Assembly: GCF_002813775.1 (NCBI RefSeq)
Contig: NZ_CP020370.1
Coordinates: 4,117,501 to 4,181,500 of the forward strand
Length of the DNA: 64,000 bases
Reading direction: 5' to 3'
Source of the DNA: Candidatus Thiodictyon syntrophicum
Lineage (GTDB): Bacteria; Pseudomonadota; Gammaproteobacteria; Chromatiales; Chromatiaceae
In this document: positions 16,592 through 26,200 of the stretch, in pieces
Layout: each line of letters begins with the position of its first letter
Position numbering within the stretch: the stretch's first letter is position 1
Notes under the pieces: model-generated
The model's database searches: none
Told to the model about the DNA's origin: nothing
The model's input: the letters and a program-made list of their open reading frames with translations, nothing else
Translations under genes and position numbers: made by a program

Positions 16592-19018
16592 TCAGAACCC
16601 GGCCCAGCCCTCCCCCCGCTCCAGATTGACCGCCGCCACCCCGGTCTGCAACACCAGCAGATAGACCCGCGAGCGGTCGGCGGCAGGCACGATATCCTCG
16701 TCGATGATACCGAGCCGGTTGTTGAGTTCATCGACCATCCCCGGGATGGCGCGCCAGCGCGGCGCGGCGATGCACCAGCGGCGCTCCTGCGCGACGCCGG
16801 TATCCTGCAGGAAGCGGCAGGCGGGGGCCAGCTTGCTGTCGTCGATGAAGTCGATCAACTCACGGCGGCGCTGCGGCCAGTCATCGGCCGCGGTGCGCCG
16901 CGCCTGCTCCTCCTCCTCGGCATCCGCGTAGCGCTTGCTCAGGATATCGATGAAGCGCAGCGGATCGAGAAAGGCGTCGCAGTAGTGCTCGCTCCAGCCC
17001 GCGAAGGGACGGGGCAGGTCGTCCTGCGGGTAGCAAATCCGCTCGAGCGGCCGCACCGCCATGATGGTCTCGAGGCCCGCCGCGCCCCGCACCCAGTGGC
17101 GTACCGCCATGGCCGGCTGACTGCTCAGGCGCAGGAATTCGGCTAGCTGGCGCCGCAGCCAGACCATCTCGCGCCCGCGCTCGGCCAGGCGCTCGCCGAT
17201 GCGGGTGAGGGTCTTCTGCACCTCGTTGGTCAGGCTGGCGCGCAGGTTTCGGCGCACCCGCGCCAACAGCGACTCCCGCAAGGGGTCCACCAGGTCACGC
17301 AGGTGGTCGTGGAAGCGGCCCCGCTGGGCACTGCTGTAAAAGCGCTGGGCGCGCGCGATGCGCCCGGTGATCAGCGGCTGGACCCGCAGTGCCAGGACGG
17401 CCCAGAGCAGCACAAACCAGACCAGGGTCCAGGACAGTGGATGATTCATGGTGCGCAGCGCCTGCACCAACGCATCCAGCCAGTCCCGACCCGGCGGGTT
17501 GATCTCGTAGACGAGCCGCACCGAGAGAGCGGCCAGCCCCAGGGCGAGCACCAGGGCGAACAGGGGCCAGAACCATTGCAGGGCCCGGCCCTGGCTGGTC
17601 AACCACTCATCGAGTTGGGCGCGATACTGTCGGTGCAGCACCCCCAGGCGCTGCAGCGGGTCGGTGCTCTGCGCGACCGGCAGCCGACCGCGGTCCGCCC
17701 CGTCCGCAAGTCCCCGGCGAACCTCGTCCAGCGCGGCGCGCACCAGGGTCAGCGAGGCCGGCGCCCGGTCGTCGTGCAGGTCGGCGTCCACCGCGTCCAC
17801 CACCCGCTGGTCCAGGTCCTTGAGGTGGGCCTCCTTGATGGCGGTGACGATCTCCCAGCCGGCCCGGTCCAGTGCCTGCCCCAGGGCCTGGCGCTCACGG
17901 GCGAAGACCTCCTGGACGCGCTCGGGCCAGTCGGCGGTCTGCGGCTCCGGCACGGCCGTCAGGGCGCTCACCAACTGCTCGGCACGGACGTCGAACAGGT
18001 CCTCCAGGCGGCCGTCATCGATGCGCCGCTCGATGGCCTCCCAGCGCAACGGCGCCAGGGTCTCGCGCACCCGCCGTGCCTGGCGGTCCGGGCACTGCTC
18101 CTGGTCGCCGATCAGGGCGTCGAGCCAGCGGCGCCCGAAGGTCGCCGCCGCCTCGCGGCTGCGCACCAGGGTGCTCTCCTCCAGCAGGCGGATGCCGAAG
18201 GTGGCGGTGACCGGCTGGGCGAGCGACGCCTGTTGATAGAGCGCCTGCCGGGTGGTGCGCAGACCCTCGAACAGCAGCAGTTCAAGAAACAGCACGGCCT
18301 CGTCGAGACGCACATGGGGCGGGCGGTAACCGACCGCGGTACGCCCATCCACCAGATAACAGCGCTCCACGCCCGCCTGGCGCTCCGAGCGCCGACGCTC
18401 CCAGCCCTGCATGGAGTTGCGCAGCGCCGCGCGCAGCGACCGCGCCGTCGCGACCGCCGCCGGGGCGCCGGCGCCCTGCCAGTAGTCGTCGAAGTCCAGG
18501 ATCAGGATACAGTTGAGATTCGCGGCCCCCTGCACCGCGACCTTGAAGAAGCTGGAGTCGGCCAGGGACTCCAGACAGTGCTGGAGGAGGATATCGAGGT
18601 GCGGGATCGCGTCCGGCACGCCGGGGCGGGCCAGGACGATGAGGTCAAGCCCGACGGGGTCACGCCGATCGAAGCTGGTCTGGGCGACCAACGCATCGGC
18701 GATGCGCCGCACCAGCGCCGCCGCGGCCCCCGGCTCGGTCCTTTGGTCCGCCGCCGGCGCCTTGATCTGGCGATAGAGGTCGGTCAGGAATTGCGGCGCA
18801 CCGGCGCCGCCCACCGCGGTGCCGACGGCCGAGCGCTCGAACGGGTCCGGGAGCGCCAGCAGGGCCAGGTCGCGCAAGTGACGCTGGGCCGAGGCGACCC
18901 CGCCGCTCTGGGTCTCCTGCCAGCGCAGCACGCCGCGCAGGGCCGATTGATGCAGTAGCCGCTGCAAGGCATCCAGGCCGTAGGCGCCGAAGCCGATCAG
19001 GAGGGTGGGTCTGGGCAT
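16592..19018 (-). CDS. Second tubulin-like protein with central membrane hairpin
   Basis: About 808 aa. The start PRPTLLIGFGAYGLDALQRL has the strand, glycine turn and helix of the tubulin/FtsZ N-terminus. The later strands (LDLIVLARPG, NCILILDFDDY) fit a Rossmann-like core, but I see no GGGTGSG loop, so nucleotide binding may be lost. Two adjacent hydrophobic segments (LFALVLALGLAALSVRLVY and LVWFVLLWAVLAL) sit near residues 500-560, followed by a charged helical C-terminus. It resembles a degenerate membrane-attached partner of the 1101-aa tubulin-like protein upstream. ATG 19018 was chosen over 19066 because the extension is translated repeat DNA. Confidence 0.6.
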   Translation of the reverse strand: MPRPTLLIGFGAYGLDALQRLLHQSALRGVLRWQETQSGGVASAQRHLRDLALLALPDPFERSAVGTAVGGAGAPQFLTDLYRQIKAPAADQRTEPGAAAALVRRIADALVAQTSFDRRDPVGLDLIVLARPGVPDAIPHLDILLQHCLESLADSSFFKVAVQGAANLNCILILDFDDYWQGAGAPAAVATARSLRAALRNSMQGWERRRSERQAGVERCYLVDGRTAVGYRPPHVRLDEAVLFLELLLFEGLRTTRQALYQQASLAQPVTATFGIRLLEESTLVRSREAAATFGRRWLDALIGDQEQCPDRQARRVRETLAPLRWEAIERRIDDGRLEDLFDVRAEQLVSALTAVPEPQTADWPERVQEVFARERQALGQALDRAGWEIVTAIKEAHLKDLDQRVVDAVDADLHDDRAPASLTLVRAALDEVRRGLADGADRGRLPVAQSTDPLQRLGVLHRQYRAQLDEWLTSQGRALQWFWPLFALVLALGLAALSVRLVYEINPPGRDWLDALVQALRTMNHPLSWTLVWFVLLWAVLALRVQPLITGRIARAQRFYSSAQRGRFHDHLRDLVDPLRESLLARVRRNLRASLTNEVQKTLTRIGERLAERGREMVWLRRQLAEFLRLSSQPAMAVRHWVRGAAGLETIMAVRPLERICYPQDDLPRPFAGWSEHYCDAFLDPLRFIDILSKRYADAEEEEQARRTAADDWPQRRRELIDFIDDSKLAPACRFLQDTGVAQERRWCIAAPRWRAIPGMVDELNNRLGIIDEDIVPAADRSRVYLLVLQTGVAAVNLERGEGWAGF

Positions 19019-19056
19019 GGTTCCTGAGCTGGAGTCCTTAAACCTAGAAAGAGAAT

Positions 19057-19195
19057 TTGGCCGCAAATAAACGCAAATAAGCGCAAATAACCCTGCTGGT
19101 TAGCATCGTCGCGGGCGTCACCCGGACGGCGAACATTCAGTAGAGGCCAAGTCTTCCGATTATTTGCGTCAATTTGCGTTCATTTGCGGCTAAAC
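19057..19195. repeat. MITE-like inverted repeat (CGCAAATGAA family), copy 2
   Basis: 139 bp, opposite in orientation to the copy at 16331-16470 and homologous along its full length. Arms carry the word CGCAAATAAA and variants. It lies between the two tubulin-like genes, ending 13 bp from the stop of the first. Confidence 0.95.
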
Positions 19196-19208
19196 TTCTT
19201 TTCCTGGG

Positions 19209-22200
19209 TTAATACCGCTTCTGCTCCCGCCGAACCTCCCGCGCGCCCTCCGGGTCGCGCGGCAGTTCTTTCAACCCGTGCAGCAGGGCGCGCATGACCG
19301 GGCCGTTGAGATAGTCGTAGGCGGAGCCCTCGATCCCCTGGACGCGCTTGACACTGATCTGGTCCAGGTCGGCCGTCAACTGGGCGATCAACTCCTGACG
19401 GCGCTCCTCCCGCGCCTCCCCCGACATCGCCGCCAACTGCTGCCGGACCTGGTCCTCCAGGGAGGCGCGCAGGTGCAGGTCGTCGTGGATGGCGCCGATC
19501 TTGGCCAGTGCCAGGACGAACTCGGCCCCGAGCACGAAGGGGGCGCCGCTCTGGCGCCGCCAGACGAAGAGGTCCAGATCCGTCCCCTCGACCGCCACCG
19601 CATCGATTCCGATCACCCGCGCGATCAGCCCCGTCGTCAGCGTCTTTAGCGCCCAGCCGGCGGACACCTCGGCGCGGCGCGGGTTGAGGTTCGGCAGGGC
19701 GTCCTCCCAATGACGGTCCGTGTGCAGGCGAAAGCCGCGCCGCTCGTCCCCGGCGAGCTTGAGATAGGACGGCTCGATCTCCTCGACCAAGGCCTCGAAA
19801 TAATACAGCGGGATCGGCATCACCACGTCATGGACCACGATCAGACGCGGGTCGTGCCAGCGCGTGGTCTTGACCTGCCGGCCCCCGTCGCTCAGCACAT
19901 CGATGAGCCCATCCTGGAACGCCTGGGCACCGCGCCCCGCTGACTCGGTATCCACGCCCAGGACCACCAGCCGGGTACGGTTGGTCACCACCCCGTCGGC
20001 GAGTGCGGCGGACTCGGCCGCGCTGACCCGTGCCATCACCCCCGCCAGTTGCCCGAGCGCCAGGACCTTGCGCTTGCGATAGGCCGCCACCTCGTCATCG
20101 GTCACCGGCTCGCCGGGTGCCTTACCGGGTTCCAGGATCAGTCGGGCCTCAAGGTCCAGACCGGAGATCACGTCGAGCCCCGACTGCCCGTCGCCGCCCC
20201 CGAAGATGCGCCCGCGCAGCCGCTCGCGCCCGAGTTGGGTCATGGCACGGCGCAGATCGGCGACGGTCTGGTCCACCCCCTTGGCGACCACGCGGCCGCC
20301 GTCCTGCACCACCGGTTTCAATTCCGTCGCAATGGCCTGGGCGAGCAACTGCCGATCGAAGGTGCTGACGAAGTGACCGTCTTCGATGAAGAGCCGGCTG
20401 TAGACACGCTGCCAGATACGACGACGCGGCTCGTCCAGGGTCTCGAAGACCTCCACGCGCATGCTGTAGGTTGGGAACACGGCCGTTTCACCGGCCATCA
20501 GCCGGGCCGCCTCCTTCTCCAATTCCTTGACCAGACCGTCCATGCGGGTCGCCAGGCGGACGTATTGGCGCGAGCGCCCCTGCAGGAATTCCAGCAGACC
20601 GCGCAATTGCATCAGGCGCACCCGTGCATCCAGATAGCGCAGGGCCGCGCCCTTGGCCTGGGTATAGACCGCCTGCGCCTCCTCCTTGGCCTGGATGAAG
20701 TCCTGATCGCGATTGAAGAGCCGCCGGCTAGCCGCCGCCTTGCGCAGGTTCTCATAGGTGAGATCGCGCAGTTCGGCGCGCTTCTTCTGGGACTTGACGA
20801 TATCCTTCGCCTCGGTCGCCTGCTCCTCCTGGCGCGCCGCGGTGAGCCAGGTCTTGCCGCAGACCTCCAGCAGGCGCACGACCAGATAGCGCTCCTGGAT
20901 CGGGTCGAGCTTGAGCCCGGTGACGGCCTCGCCCTCACGCGCGGCCGTCACCAGACCCGGCGCCTCGTTATCGACCAGTTGGTGCCCCTTGCGGACCTCC
21001 TCCTCCAGCTTCGAGACCATGTCGATATAGGCATTGGCCTGCTCCTTCTGGAAGAACATGGTGCGATCCTTGATCGTGATCCGGTTGATCAGCACCTCGC
21101 GCTGCTCCGCCAGCCGCCGCTCCACCTTCTGCACCAGGGTATCGGCCCGGACCTCCTCACCCTTCTCAGTGGTCCCGGTGACGGCGCCCGCGTCGGTGCC
21201 CTCCACCAGTCGGTACCAATAGCCGTCGAACAGTTCCTCGTTGGCATCCTGGCGCGCCAGTTCGCGCACGGAGGCGACGAAGGACGCATTGATCAGTTCC
21301 TCGCGGCCCTCGTCGGACATCTGCGCGAAGCGCGGACTGTTGTAATCCACCGCGAGCTTCGCCAGGGCGCGGGCGCGATCGTCGCCCGCGTCCGTATCCT
21401 CGACACCGAAGGTGATCTGGGACCGCAGTGCCTGGGCGGCGAAGCGCAGGGCACAGTATTCCAGCAGGTCGTGACCCGGCAGGACCAGGGCCACCGCCCC
21501 GTAGGTACCGTAGTTCTTCGCAAAGCCCTCGCCGACATCGCTCAGGTCACCGGGGAAGCGCGTCAGTGACTCCAGGTGCTGCTCATAGTTGTCGTATTCG
21601 CCTGCAAGCTCGTTGATGACCGGGGTGAAGACCTGCAGGAAGGCGGCATCGGCGATGACCTTCTCGGGGTCCCGGGTGCCGACATGGGGCGGGCGGTCGA
21701 GGATGAAGGAGACAAAGAAGGGCCGGGCCCCGACGCTGAGCGTCTCGTGCGAGCCCTCATTGCGAAAATACTGGAAGGGCTCTGCCGTGCGCCCGGACTG
21801 TTTGACCTGGGCATAATCGAGCTTGGTGAGGTTCTCCAGTTCCTTCAGCGCCGCATAGGTGTTGGCATGGATGTTGGTGTGCAGCTCGGGGCCAACCTTA
21901 TCCGTCACCAGCGAGGACAGCAGCAGGTTCGCGATCACCCGCGGCTGCCAATTGGCGCGCTTGATGACATCATCGACCAGATAGGCCAGCGACAGGAAGC
22001 TGCCGGAACCGGTGCCGCCGGCCAGGGTGCAAAAGAGATAGACGTTGAACTTGCCCTGCTTACGCCAGGTCACGCCTGGGGTCAGGGCCTGATTCACCAG
22101 GTCCTTCAGCCGTTGCCGGATCATCGGTGAATGAAAGAAAAAGCCCAGCCGGGACTCGATCCGGATCTGTCCGGCCCCCGGCTTGACACCCTCCCGCGGG

Positions 22201-22514
22201 CTATAGGTGGACGGCAGCCATTGTTCCGTCTGGGGGTCATTGGAGCGGCGCAGATACTCGACCACCTTCTGCTTGTCGAAGGCGGCGATATTGATCCGGT
22301 TGCCCTTGGGGATGGATTTGAGCGAATCCTGATCCAGGTCATTGGTATCGATGGAGATGAAGGACGTCAGCGGGCGCAGTTGCGTCTCCCAATTCGGCAG
22401 GCTGGCCGCCCGCGCCGCGATGCGATCCACAATCCGCGAGCCCACCCCGCCGGCCCCGATGAAAAAGGTCGGGATGATGGTGCCCTGGTCGGCGCGATAG
22501 TCGTTATCAGCCAT
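19209..22514 (-). CDS. Tubulin/FtsZ-superfamily protein (Tubulin_2-like)
   Basis: 1101 aa. The N-terminal glycine turn FIGAGGVGSRIVDRI (about residues 18-32) and the tubulin signature GGTGSG at 166-171, inside LAGGTGSGSFLSLAYLVDD, are the GTP-contacting loops of the tubulin/FtsZ superfamily. After the roughly 400-residue GTPase part comes a long charged helical region (about 450-750), and then a second alpha/beta region with LVVLGVDTES and PIPLYYFEAL. At 1101 residues it is about three times the length of FtsZ. A strong ribosome site (GAGGAG) precedes ATG 22514. It is the first gene of the island. Makarova and Koonin, as I recall, predicted membrane remodelling for such FtsZ-like families. 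It is not the cell-division FtsZ. Confidence 0.85.
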   Translation of the reverse strand: MADNDYRADQGTIIPTFFIGAGGVGSRIVDRIAARAASLPNWETQLRPLTSFISIDTNDLDQDSLKSIPKGNRINIAAFDKQKVVEYLRRSNDPQTEQWLPSTYSPREGVKPGAGQIRIESRLGFFFHSPMIRQRLKDLVNQALTPGVTWRKQGKFNVYLFCTLAGGTGSGSFLSLAYLVDDVIKRANWQPRVIANLLLSSLVTDKVGPELHTNIHANTYAALKELENLTKLDYAQVKQSGRTAEPFQYFRNEGSHETLSVGARPFFVSFILDRPPHVGTRDPEKVIADAAFLQVFTPVINELAGEYDNYEQHLESLTRFPGDLSDVGEGFAKNYGTYGAVALVLPGHDLLEYCALRFAAQALRSQITFGVEDTDAGDDRARALAKLAVDYNSPRFAQMSDEGREELINASFVASVRELARQDANEELFDGYWYRLVEGTDAGAVTGTTEKGEEVRADTLVQKVERRLAEQREVLINRITIKDRTMFFQKEQANAYIDMVSKLEEEVRKGHQLVDNEAPGLVTAAREGEAVTGLKLDPIQERYLVVRLLEVCGKTWLTAARQEEQATEAKDIVKSQKKRAELRDLTYENLRKAAASRRLFNRDQDFIQAKEEAQAVYTQAKGAALRYLDARVRLMQLRGLLEFLQGRSRQYVRLATRMDGLVKELEKEAARLMAGETAVFPTYSMRVEVFETLDEPRRRIWQRVYSRLFIEDGHFVSTFDRQLLAQAIATELKPVVQDGGRVVAKGVDQTVADLRRAMTQLGRERLRGRIFGGGDGQSGLDVISGLDLEARLILEPGKAPGEPVTDDEVAAYRKRKVLALGQLAGVMARVSAAESAALADGVVTNRTRLVVLGVDTESAGRGAQAFQDGLIDVLSDGGRQVKTTRWHDPRLIVVHDVVMPIPLYYFEALVEEIEPSYLKLAGDERRGFRLHTDRHWEDALPNLNPRRAEVSAGWALKTLTTGLIARVIGIDAVAVEGTDLDLFVWRRQSGAPFVLGAEFVLALAKIGAIHDDLHLRASLEDQVRQQLAAMSGEAREERRQELIAQLTADLDQISVKRVQGIEGSAYDYLNGPVMRALLHGLKELPRDPEGAREVRREQKRY

Positions 22515-23261
22515 GATTGCTCCTCTGGATGTCGCATCAGGGGCGCGGCGCCGACCGTCGGCGCGCTGCCGCTGTCAGTTAAAGACCCATGCCGACACCG
22601 ATCCGGCACCGGCGGCCTCGATCATCATCCCCGCCGCTGGGAGCGCCGCACCCGAGTCGCGGCGCGATCTCTCAAACGACTGTGATGGCACCGGTTACGG
22701 ATCGGCCGGATCGCAACTTGGGTGCGGCACTCCCAGTCGGTCGGTCTGAAGGCCGACCTAAAGTGTCGGCCAACGACCGCTCGCGCCGCAGGTCCGATCC
22801 GTAGGCTGGGTAGAGCGCAGCGAAACCCAGCAATCAACGCCTTAGCCGCACGGTAACGATGGGTTTCGCTGCGCTCTACCCATCCTACAGCGACGCTTCC
22901 CCGGTCTGCACGCAGGGGCGGGCAGGCTTCTGCCAACGATGGCACAGTTTCCCGGTCGTTGCCAAGTCTGGACATGGAACATTTTGGATCGCGTGGAGTT
23001 TATGCCACGGCGACGACAAGCGCTGACGCGACAGCAACGCCGTCAAGCGGCTGACACAGGCAGCGGACGACTATTCCGGCCGCCCCCAGGCCGCGACGGG
23101 TTGCCGCAAGGGCGCGTGGCCGGAGTTATGATCAAGGCTGGCAGGCCGAGCCCGATACCTTGCTAAAATGGTCGGACCCCATCATCACCGCGTACAAGAT
23201 CGATGCTGTCTTGCCCTGAGCGGGTGACAGGACCACGAACCAGTTCCGCACGGACAAATGC
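22515..23261. other. Gap between tubulin-like and HEPN-SNF2 genes
   Basis: 747 bp between two divergent genes. It should hold both promoters. It contains a 7-bp-arm palindrome (GCGCCGA-CCG-TCGGCGC near 22547) and the 88-bp repeat at 22801-22888. From 22900 on I see no convincing gene. Confidence 0.6.
22801..22888. repeat. Imperfect palindromic intergenic repeat, copy 2
   Basis: The same 29-base inverted arms as the element at 6602-6689 (GTAGGCTGGGTAGAGCGCAG and complement), with a different centre containing CAGCAATCAACGCCTTA. That 17-base string also occurs at about 33066 in a degenerate third copy. Confidence 0.9.
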
Positions 23262-26200
23262 ATGGACCACCGCCACCTGACCACCCTGTCCACCCGGCTC
23301 GCGGCCTTCCTCGCCGAGGTCTTGCCGCGCCTGTCCGATCACTGGTGGCAGACCCACGTCCTGGAAGAACTGACCTTCCAGCAGCGCAGCTACGTCGACA
23401 CCGCGGGCTACACCCGGCTCGACCAACTCGACCTGGCCGCCCTGCTGCGGATCGCCGACCGCAACTGGTCCGAGATCGCCCACGCCGCCTCCTTGCCGCC
23501 GACCACAAGAAACTGGCTCAAAGAGGCCCAGACCATCCGCAACCGCTGGGCGCACGCCCCGGTCAGCGGTATCCCGGACGACGAGCGCTTCCGCGACCTC
23601 GACACCATCGAGCGGCTGATGCAGGCGATCGGCGCCGACCAGCCCACGCTGGCCGACATCCACGCCGAGCGAACCGCGCTCCTCGCGCAACTGGCCGGGT
23701 CCGCCAAACCTGCCGATCAACCGTCCGCAACGACATCGCAAGGGGCCTTCGACCCCGGCCAACTCGTCCGGCTCAAGGCCCAGCCCACCGTCACCGGCGC
23801 CGTGGTCTCCCGTGCCCCGGCCGACCCCGAGGACCGCTACCAGGTCTTCCACGACGGCGCGGTCACGACCTATTACGCCTCCCAGATCGAACCGGCCGCC
23901 GTTCCGGCCGCACGCCCCAGCGTCACCCCGGCCGCACTGCACGCCGCACTCACCGCCGCCCAACTGCGCCACCCGAGCATCGGCAACCTCTACTCGCTCT
24001 TCGCCTCGCGCATCCAGTTCGTCCCCTACCAGTTCCGGCCCGTGCTCAAGCTCATCCAGGCCGACCGGCCGCGGCTGCTCATCGCCGATGAGGTCGGTGT
24101 CGGCAAGACCATCGAGGCCGGGTTGATCCTCAAGGAGCTTCAGGCCCGCCGCGAACTGCGGACCGTGCTCGTCATCTGTCCCAAGCCCTTGGTCGCCGAA
24201 CGCAAATGGCTCGAAGAGATGAAACGCTTCGACGAGCGTTTCGACCACCTGGACGGCCCGGCCCTGCGCTACTGCATCGAAGAGACCCACCTGGACGGCG
24301 TCTGGCCGCAGAAATACGCCCGCGCCATCCTGCCCTATTCGCTGCTGGACGAGGCCCTGCTCATGGGCGACACCGAGCGGCGGCGCCCCCGGCGCGGCTT
24401 GCTCGGTCTGGACCCACCGCCCGCCTTCGACCTGGTCATCGTCGACGAGGCCCACCACATCCGCAACACCGAGACCTGGGCCTACCGTGCGGTCCGCTGG
24501 TTCTGCGACAACGCCGAGGCCGTCGTCCTGCTCTCGGCCACCCCCATCCAACTCGGCGACCCCGATCTCTACACCTTGCTCCACCTCCTGCGCCCGGACC
24601 TGCTGCCCAGCCGCCGCGAGTACGAGCAAATGGCCGAGCCCAACCCGCACATCAACGCCGCCATCGAATCTGTCCGCGGCGCCGGCCCGGACTGGCGCGG
24701 GAACGCCCGCGCCGCCATCCAAGCCGCCATCGCCACCCCCTGGGGCCGCAACGTGCTCACCGCCGACCCGCGCACCCAAACCGCCCATGACCTGCTCGAC
24801 GCCGCGGACCCCACCCCGGATGACCGCCTGAGTCTGGTCGGCCTACTCGAAGGGCTCTACACCTTCTCGCCGCTCATCAACCGCACCCGCCGCCGCGACA
24901 TCGGCAGCTTCACCACCCGCAAGCCGGAGACCGTCGCGGTCGACTACACCCCGGAACAGCAGGCGCTGCACGCCGACCTGATCCAACTCATCGGCGCCAT
25001 GCTCGCCCGCCGCCACGGCGACCGGAACCTTCGGTTCATGCTCACCACCGTGCACCGCCAACTCGCAAGCTGCGTCTTCGGCCTCGCGCCCTACCTGGAG
25101 GCCATCCTCGACCGCCACCTGTCCCAACTGGAACTGTGCGAAATGGGCGACGACGACAGCCCCGACGTACTCAGCGACACCTTCGACCAGTTCCGGGCCG
25201 AGGTTCAATCCATCGTCCAGCGCGCCCGCGCCCTGAACGGCCCGGACCCCAAGCTCGCCGCCTTCCTCAAGGTCATCCACGACAAGCAGGCGCTACTCAA
25301 CAACAAGCTCCTGGTCTTCAGCAGCTTCCGGCACACCCTCGCCTATCTGATCGCCAAGCTCGCCGACCAGCCCGTCCGCACCGGCCTGATCCACGGCGAC
25401 ATCCCGGAAGAAGACCGCCGCGATCTGCGCAACCGCTTCAGCCTCCCCAAAGAGGATCCCGCGGCCCTCGACCTGCTCCTGTCCTCCGAGGTCGGCTGCG
25501 AGGGACTGGACTACCAATTCTGCGACGGCCTGGTGAACTACGATCTGCCCTGGAACCCCATGCGCGTCGAGCAGCGCATCGGCCGTATCGACCGCTACGG
25601 CCAGAAGAGCGAGACCGTCGCCATCTACAACTTCATCACCCCCGGCACCGTCGATGCCGAGATCTACGAACGCTGCCTGCTGCGCATCGGCGTCTTCCGC
25701 CAGGCACTCGGCGGCAGCGAAGAGATCCTCGGCCGACTGACCCGCGAGATCCGCGAGATCGCCGAGAACCTTACCCTGACCCCTGCCGAGCAGTCCGCCC
25801 GGCTGCAACAGATCTCGGACAACGAGATCCGTGTCATCCAGGAGCAGACCCGGCTCGAAGAGCACCAAGCCAAGCTCTTCGGCCTGGCACTGCCCAAGCG
25901 GGACGAGGAAATGGTCCGTCAGGCCGCGAGCTTCTGGCTGCGCCCGGCCATGCTCGCCAATCTGATCGCCCGCTACCTGGAATCGCGTGGGGCCGCCAGC
26001 CTGCCTAAGTCGCTCGGCTCAAAGGCCGTCACCACCCTGCAACTCGGACAAGAGGTCCGCGACAAGCTCCTTGCGGACTTCAAGGCGCTCAAACTCACCG
26101 GCACCGTCGCCCAGGCATGGGAACGCTGGCTCAAGGGTAACGATCCCCGCCTTGCCATCACCTTCGACCAGGCGACCGCGGACGAGCAGCGATTGATCGC

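Noticed and set aside
19209-22514. Cell-division FtsZ
   Set aside because: The protein is about three times too long, lacks the FtsZ C-terminal anchor peptide, and is not next to ftsA, ftsQ or mur genes.
22939-23166. 75-aa plus-strand open frame before the HEPN-SNF2 gene
   Set aside because: No ribosome site and no recognisable motif. The Arg/Gln/Pro-rich composition is like non-coding GC-rich DNA.
23163-24788. 541-aa minus-strand open frame opposite the HEPN-SNF2 gene
   Set aside because: Repetitive Gly/Val/Asp composition without motifs. The plus strand carries clear HEPN and SNF2 motifs over the same bases.
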